A stretch of DNA of 37,720 nucleotides from an uncultured Blautia sp. (GTDB lineage Bacteria; Bacillota; Clostridia; Lachnospirales; Lachnospiraceae): positions 1-37,720 of the forward strand of contig CAMOQF010000009.1 of the NCBI GenBank assembly GCA_946622645.1. The letters are read 5' to 3'. This document shows, piece after piece, positions 33,342 to 37,720 of the stretch. Below the pieces are notes generated by a model that had not been told where the DNA came from, made no database searches, and saw nothing but the letters and a program-made list of their open reading frames with translations. The first letter of the stretch is position 1. Each line of letters begins with the position of its first letter. The translations under genes and the position numbers were made by a program.

Positions 33342-34469
33342 TCAGTCAAGATAATCTTTCAGTTTACGGCTGCGGCTGGGATGACGGAGCTTTCTGAGCG
33401 CTTTTGCCTCGATCTGCCGGATACGCTCACGGGTCACGTTGAACTCTTTGCCGACTTCCTCCAGCGTGCGGGCACGGCCGTCATCCAGACCGAAACGAAG
33501 ACGCAGCACCTTCTGCTCACGTTCGGTCAGCGTGTTCAGCACCTCGACGAGCTGCTCTTTCAAGAGGGTGAAGGCGGCTGCTTCGGCGGGTACCGGAACA
33601 TTGTCGTCCTGGATGAAGTCGCCCAGGTGGCTGTCTTCTTCCTCGCCGATCGGCGTCTCGAGGGAGACAGGCTCCTGAGAGATCTTCAGGATCTCGCGGA
33701 CTCTCTCCACGGACATCTCCATCTCTTCCGCGATCTCTTCAGGGGAAGGTTCTCTCCCAAGCTCCTGCAGGAGCTGTCTGGAAACGCGGATGAGCTTGTT
33801 GATGGTTTCCACCATGTGCACGGGGATACGGATGGTCCTGGCCTGGTCCGCGATGGCGCGGGTGATGGCCTGACGGATCCACCAGGTCGCATAGGTACTG
33901 AACTTATAGCCCTTGCGATAATCAAATTTCTCGACTGCTTTGATAAGGCCCAGATTTCCCTCCTGGATCAGATCCAGGAAGAGCATGCCGCGGCCTACAT
34001 ACCGTTTAGCGATACTGACCACCAGACGAAGGTTGGCCTCCGCCAGACGCTTCTTGGCGTCCTCGTCGCCTTCCTCCATTCTTTTTGCAAGCTCGATCTC
34101 TTCTTCAGCGGTCAGCAGACTTACCTTGCCGATCTCCTTCAGGTACATGCGGACCGGATCCTCGATGCTGACGCCTTCAGGCACGGAAAGGTCGATCTTG
34201 TCGAGCTCTACCTCTTCTTCCGCGTCCAGATCGTTCATCTCGAGGTCGTCGTCGAGGATCAGTTCATCCGGGTTGGAATCACTGATCCGCAGCACGTCCA
34301 CACCGCTGGCCTCCAGAAAATCGAAGACCTTCTCCATCTGTTCCACATCCAGCGGCTGGTCCTTAAAGAAATCGCTGATCTCCTGATATTCCAGGACATT
34401 CTTCTTTTTCTTTGCGAACTCCAGAAGCTCCACGAGCTTTTCGCTGAATTTTCCCATGTTCATTTCCAT
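33342..34469 (-). CDS. rpoD: RNA polymerase primary sigma factor (SigA/RpoD)
   Basis: A 375-residue housekeeping sigma factor. It has region 1.1-like helices at the N terminus, region 1.2 [11 protein letters not shown], region 2 with [16 protein letters not shown] and [19 protein letters not shown] (-10 recognition), region 3 [18 protein letters not shown], and region 4 with the helix-turn-helix [20 protein letters not shown] (-35 recognition). The track start at 34601 is too long. Four in-frame ATGs lie within 21 bases; I choose 34469, eight bases after AGGAGG. It follows dnaG by 26 bases as in the classic macromolecular-synthesis operon. Confidence 0.97.
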   Translation of the reverse strand: MEMNMGKFSEKLVELLEFAKKKKNVLEYQEISDFFKDQPLDVEQMEKVFDFLEASGVDVLRISDSNPDELILDDDLEMNDLDAEEEVELDKIDLSVPEGVSIEDPVRMYLKEIGKVSLLTAEEEIELAKRMEEGDEDAKKRLAEANLRLVVSIAKRYVGRGMLFLDLIQEGNLGLIKAVEKFDYRKGYKFSTYATWWIRQAITRAIADQARTIRIPVHMVETINKLIRVSRQLLQELGREPSPEEIAEEMEMSVERVREILKISQEPVSLETPIGEEEDSHLGDFIQDDNVPVPAEAAAFTLLKEQLVEVLNTLTEREQKVLRLRFGLDDGRARTLEEVGKEFNVTRERIRQIEAKALRKLRHPSRSRKLKDYLD

Positions 34470-34495
34470 GTGCATAACCTCCTGCAGGTGTTTTA

Positions 34496-36292
34496 TCAAT
34501 GGTTCCGTATCCGGATCGTCTGCTTGTTTCTGACCAGATTTTCCAGTTCTTTCTTTTCTTTGATCAGGGACTCCAGGGCTTTCATGTCGCCCTGGTCCCA
34601 TTCCCGGTTTTTCTTTTCCAGGCTGTCGGTGCGGATCCGTATGACCGCGTCCGCAAAGGCTTTGTCCTTTTCCTCGTCGGGCATCGGACCCAGACGTTCA
34701 TGGAACATCGCCGCCGCTTTTTTCTGTTCCTCGCTGTCCGTAATATTGTTCAGGAGCATGCCGGGGTTCAGATGTCCTTCCTCCAGCTGAGCGAACACCA
34801 TCACCGCGATCCTGTTGAAAAACGGATCCGTGAAATCCTGTGCGGTGATGTATCGTTTCACGTGTGGGAAGATGGACGGATCGTTGGAAAGCCAGGTGAT
34901 CAGCAGCTTCTGCGCTGTCTCCGAGGCTGACGAATGCGTCTTTGCTTTTCTGTCCGGTGCAGGGCTGACTGCCGGGCTGTTCTCCCTGGTCGTTCCTTTC
35001 ATGGCTTCCGATGCCACACGCTTCTTCAGAGATTCCGTTGTCACGCCGTACCGGCTGTACTCGTTAACGATGGCTTCTATATAGATATTGCGTTCCAGCT
35101 CATCCGGGAATCCCAGCAGGAGCCTTGCGCATTCCGCAAAAAAGCGGTTCTGCTCCTGGGGGAGTTCCATATTGCAGGCTTTTTCAGCCGCATGGACTCG
35201 GAATAAAAAGCTGTCCTCCGAGAGCGACAGCCTCTCCTCGAACGCTTCGGCTCCTATGGCTTTGATAAATTCGTCCGGGTCCTTGTAAGGATCCAGGTGG
35301 ACCACCCGTGACCGGATGCCTGCCTCCCGCAGGATCGGCACAGCCCTCTGGGCCGCCTTGACGCCGGCTGCATCGCTGTCGTACAGAAGGAGGACTTCCT
35401 CCGTATACCGTCTCAGAAGGCTTGCATGTCCGGTCGTGAAAGAGGTTCCCAGAGAGGCGCATGCATTGGTAAAGCCGGCCTGGTGCATTGCGATCACATC
35501 CATGTAGCCCTCGCAGAGGATCAGGTTTTTCCTCCGCGATGTCCTGGCGGCATGCAGGCCGTACAGATTCCGGCTCTTGTCAAAGATGACCGTCTCCGGG
35601 GAATTGAGATATTTGGGCTGGCCGTCTCCCATGACGCGCCCGCCGAACCCGACAACGCGCCGGTTTACATCCATGATCGGAAAGATCACCCGGTTCCAGA
35701 AACGGTCGGACATTCCGCGGCGTTCATCTTTTGTAAAAAGCCCTGAATTCATAAGCGCCTGGTCGGAGTAACCTTTTTCCTTCAGGTGCCTGTAGAGGGC
35801 GTCGCTGTATTTGCCGGAATAGCCGAGTCCGAACTGATTGATGGTTTCTTCTGTCAGGCCTCTGTTTTTCAGATAGTCCAGCGCTTTCTTTCCGGCGGGG
35901 CTTCGCAGCTGATAGTAATAAAACTTTGCAGCCGTTTTGTTGATCTCAAACAGGGCGTCTTTTTCTTTTGCCCGTTCTTTCTGCGCCTGGGTCAGCTCCG
36001 CTTTCGGGATCTCAACATGCGCACGGTCCGCAAGATAGGTGAGAGCTTCGTAGAAGCTGAAGTTCTCGTACTGCATGATAAAATTGTAGACGTTTCCTCC
36101 CGCCCCGCACCCGAAGCAGTAATACATCTGTTTGGACGGTGTCACTGAAAAGGAGGGTGTCTTTTCATTGTGGAAAGGACAAAGGCCAAAATAGGTGCTC
36201 CCTCGTTTTTGAAGCTTGACATACTGGGAGACGACATCCACGATGTCATTCCGTGATCTGACTTCCTCTATTGTATCGTTAAAATCCGCCAA
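34496..36292 (-). CDS. dnaG: DNA primase
   Basis: A 598-residue replication primase. The CHC2-type zinc domain has [13 protein letters not shown] and [10 protein letters not shown] (C38, H41, C59, C62). The RNA polymerase/TOPRIM core has [26 protein letters not shown], the TOPRIM glutamate in [10 protein letters not shown], and [13 protein letters not shown]. The C-terminal part (about 450-598) binds the DnaB helicase and is variable as usual. The start is TTG at 36292 with GGGGGGAG about four bases upstream; no ATG lies nearby. A weak start codon may limit primase relative to SigA made from the same message. Confidence 0.96.
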   Translation of the reverse strand: MADFNDTIEEVRSRNDIVDVVSQYVKLQKRGSTYFGLCPFHNEKTPSFSVTPSKQMYYCFGCGAGGNVYNFIMQYENFSFYEALTYLADRAHVEIPKAELTQAQKERAKEKDALFEINKTAAKFYYYQLRSPAGKKALDYLKNRGLTEETINQFGLGYSGKYSDALYRHLKEKGYSDQALMNSGLFTKDERRGMSDRFWNRVIFPIMDVNRRVVGFGGRVMGDGQPKYLNSPETVIFDKSRNLYGLHAARTSRRKNLILCEGYMDVIAMHQAGFTNACASLGTSFTTGHASLLRRYTEEVLLLYDSDAAGVKAAQRAVPILREAGIRSRVVHLDPYKDPDEFIKAIGAEAFEERLSLSEDSFLFRVHAAEKACNMELPQEQNRFFAECARLLLGFPDELERNIYIEAIVNEYSRYGVTTESLKKRVASEAMKGTTRENSPAVSPAPDRKAKTHSSASETAQKLLITWLSNDPSIFPHVKRYITAQDFTDPFFNRIAVMVFAQLEEGHLNPGMLLNNITDSEEQKKAAAMFHERLGPMPDEEKDKAFADAVIRIRTDSLEKKNREWDQGDMKALESLIKEKKELENLVRNKQTIRIRNH

Positions 36293-36498
36293 ACCACTCC
36301 CCCCTTTCCGGCGTTTTTCTTGCTTTTACTGATTTCTCTATATCTTTTCCGGACAGATATCCGGAACTGTTTTTCCAGGGCCGTTTCTGAAATATCATGC
36401 GTGTCTTCAAAAACTTCCTGCTCATCAGCATGGTTCATTACTTCACGCTCCCGATAAGCTCTTCCTTTGAAAAACCGCTCCGGCATCAGTCAGTGTTT

Positions 36499-37509
36499 TC
36501 AGTAAACCTCCCATGCTCTTGGGATGAACAGCTCACGGAACTTTTCCATGGAAAACTGATCGGTCATTCCGGACAAATAGTCGCAGACCACTGTCTCTTT
36601 GGAAGCTTCGTTCTTCTCAATCATCCTTACGTATTTTTCTGTCATGGCGTGGGGTTCTTCCATATAATATCTGTAGAGCTCCGTCAGCATGCTGATGGCT
36701 TTTTTTTCTTCATTTTTGGCCAGCGGATTCTGGTAGACGCTGACAAACATGATGGACCGGAGGGACCGCAGGCCTTCCAGGATCTCGTCCGACATACGGA
36801 TCCGGTCGCTGTTCCGGCTGTTCTCGATCAGATCATGGACAAAGGTGTTCAGTCTTTCTCTGGTCGTGTATCCCAGGAGCATCCGGAGGGTCACGGGGAT
36901 GTCGTCTTCCGTGATCAGGCCGGCCCGCTGGGCATCGTCCATGTCATGGTGGATATAGGCGATCTTGTCTGAAAACCGGACTACCTGGCCTTCCAGTGTG
37001 GCCGGGTGGCTGCTGGTCTTATGATTCAGGATGCCGTCGCGGACTTCCCAGGTCAGGTTAAGGCCTTCACCGTTTTTTTCGAGCTTGTCGACTACGCGGA
37101 GGCTTTGTCGTGTGTGTGTAAATCCTTCCGGGTGCAGACTGTTCAGCGCTCTTTCTCCGGCGTGTCCAAAGGGCGTGTGTCCCAGGTCATGGCCGAGGGC
37201 GATCGCTTCCACCAGGTCTTCATTCAGGGACAGGGCTTTGGCGATGGTGCGGGCGATCTGGGATACTTCCAGCGTGTGTGTAAGGCGGTTGCGGTAATGA
37301 TCTCCCTGAGGAGCCAGAAACACCTGCGTTTTGTCTTTCAGTCTGCGGAAGGATTTGCTGTGCAGGATCCGGTCCCGGTCTCTTTGGAAGGCGGTGCGGA
37401 TGTCGCATTCGTCTTCCTGGAGCACTCTGCCTTTTGTATCCGCGCTGCATACGGCAAACGGACTCAGAAGTTCTTTTTCTCTCTTTTCCATCTCCTGTCG
37501 GATGTTCAT
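36499..37509 (-). CDS. dgt: dGTPase-family HD phosphohydrolase (short type)
   Basis: A 336-residue HD-domain dNTP triphosphohydrolase-like protein. Motifs are [27 protein letters not shown] (H78), [14 protein letters not shown] (H107-D108) and [13 protein letters not shown]. It belongs to the shorter class usually found upstream of dnaG in Clostridia, and it is a different class from the 475-residue protein at 740-2167. Its dNTP preference cannot be read from sequence. The ATG at 37509 has GGAGGGAGG upstream. It is the first visible gene of the run to dnaG and rpoD, though a 206-base gap separates it from dnaG. Confidence 0.9.
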   Translation of the reverse strand: MNIRQEMEKREKELLSPFAVCSADTKGRVLQEDECDIRTAFQRDRDRILHSKSFRRLKDKTQVFLAPQGDHYRNRLTHTLEVSQIARTIAKALSLNEDLVEAIALGHDLGHTPFGHAGERALNSLHPEGFTHTRQSLRVVDKLEKNGEGLNLTWEVRDGILNHKTSSHPATLEGQVVRFSDKIAYIHHDMDDAQRAGLITEDDIPVTLRMLLGYTTRERLNTFVHDLIENSRNSDRIRMSDEILEGLRSLRSIMFVSVYQNPLAKNEEKKAISMLTELYRYYMEEPHAMTEKYVRMIEKNEASKETVVCDYLSGMTDQFSMEKFRELFIPRAWEVY

Positions 37510-37720
37510 GCTTTGGCACCTCCCTCCTGGTCTCCTGTTCTGCTTGTGGATGCTGTTGACTCCTTTGGCTGCTTTCGGGGCCTTTGGCTGCTTTCAGCTC
37601 TTTTGATTGTGTTTCATCTAATAGTTATATTCTGCAAGCAGAAGCGTAAATCCTCTTTTTAATTTACAATGCGTTTTCTGTTATAGGATATCTCATGGCA
37701 GGGGTGCTTTCTCCGAAAGG
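37510..37720. other. Upstream region of the right-hand dGTPase gene
   Basis: Non-coding to the window edge as far as can be seen. It holds a 15-bp direct repeat (37562-37576 and 37581-37595) and a 6-2-6 inverted repeat TTCTGC-AA-GCAGAA (37630-37643) next to a TATAAC element on the minus strand. No good -35 was found. The last 50 bases could belong to a neighbouring gene, but this cannot be judged. Confidence 0.5.
37562..37595. repeat. Two copies of a 15-bp direct repeat
   Basis: CCTTTGGCTGCTTTC occurs at 37562-37576 and 37581-37595, separated by GGGG, in the leader of the dGTPase gene. Confidence 0.85.

Noticed and set aside
36268-36486. 72-aa ORF between the dGTPase and dnaG (or 56 aa from 36438)
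   Set aside because: Overlaps the dnaG start, no recognisable family and only a mediocre ribosome site (CGGGAG before 36438). It could be a small gene, but I cannot support it.

Overview
The window looks like core chromosome of a Gram-positive anaerobe of the Clostridia, most likely Lachnospiraceae or a close relative. The reasons are the gene content and order (citrate synthase-YqeG-AroK-EF-P; dGTPase-DnaG-SigA-TrmK; PPK1 beside a Ppx/GppA-HD protein; a TGS-type nucleoside kinase), purine-rich Shine-Dalgarno sites, several TTG starts, SigA-type promoters and a moderate GC content. This placement is inferred from gene content and order, not from a search. No prophage, insertion sequence, CRISPR array, tRNA or rRNA was seen. 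Nearly all the DNA is accounted for by housekeeping genes, most of them on the minus strand.

Layout (minus strand unless stated). At 1-4.7 kb are the N-terminal part of ATP-dependent PEP carboxykinase, a threonine synthase-dGTPase pair with an ATGA overlap, and a secreted SleB-type cell wall hydrolase behind a consensus promoter. At 4.8-7.8 kb is a thiamine (precursor) uptake operon: a TPP riboswitch with intrinsic terminator, a thiamine-binding MTH1187-type protein, and ThiX, ThiY and ThiZ. It is closed by an unusual palindromic terminator. At 7.8-12.1 kb lie EF-P, a divergent shikimate kinase, a YqeG HAD phosphatase, citrate synthase and an AlaA-type aminotransferase. A divergent plus-strand NADP-type glutamate dehydrogenase follows, and this block joins citrate, 2-oxoglutarate, glutamate and alanine metabolism.

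At 13.6-18 kb are NrdR (minus), a plus-strand lipid kinase-PAP2 pair, and a minus-strand MutY-glycosyltransferase pair that meets PAP2 tail to tail. At 18-21.6 kb are a small DUF3784-like membrane protein, an L,D-transpeptidase and phosphoglycerate mutase GpmI. At 21.6-27.8 kb an apparent operon reads folC-pheA-ppx-ppk1. A back-to-back promoter pair separates folC from plus-strand pyrBI. At 29.3-29.8 kb is RNase P RNA, facing pyrI across a bidirectional terminator. At 29.8-37.5 kb a macromolecular-synthesis block reads dGTPase-dnaG-rpoD-trmK-S66 peptidase-nucleoside kinase.

I see no clearly new multi-gene system. The points most worth a second look are small: a Ppx-like protein with altered phosphate-loop residues next to PPK1, a shikimate kinase with two changed active-site motifs, a T7 tract exactly at a TTG start, a TPP riboswitch that abuts the EF-P stop codon, and palindromes carrying GGGGAC/GGGACGG motifs that serve as terminators.
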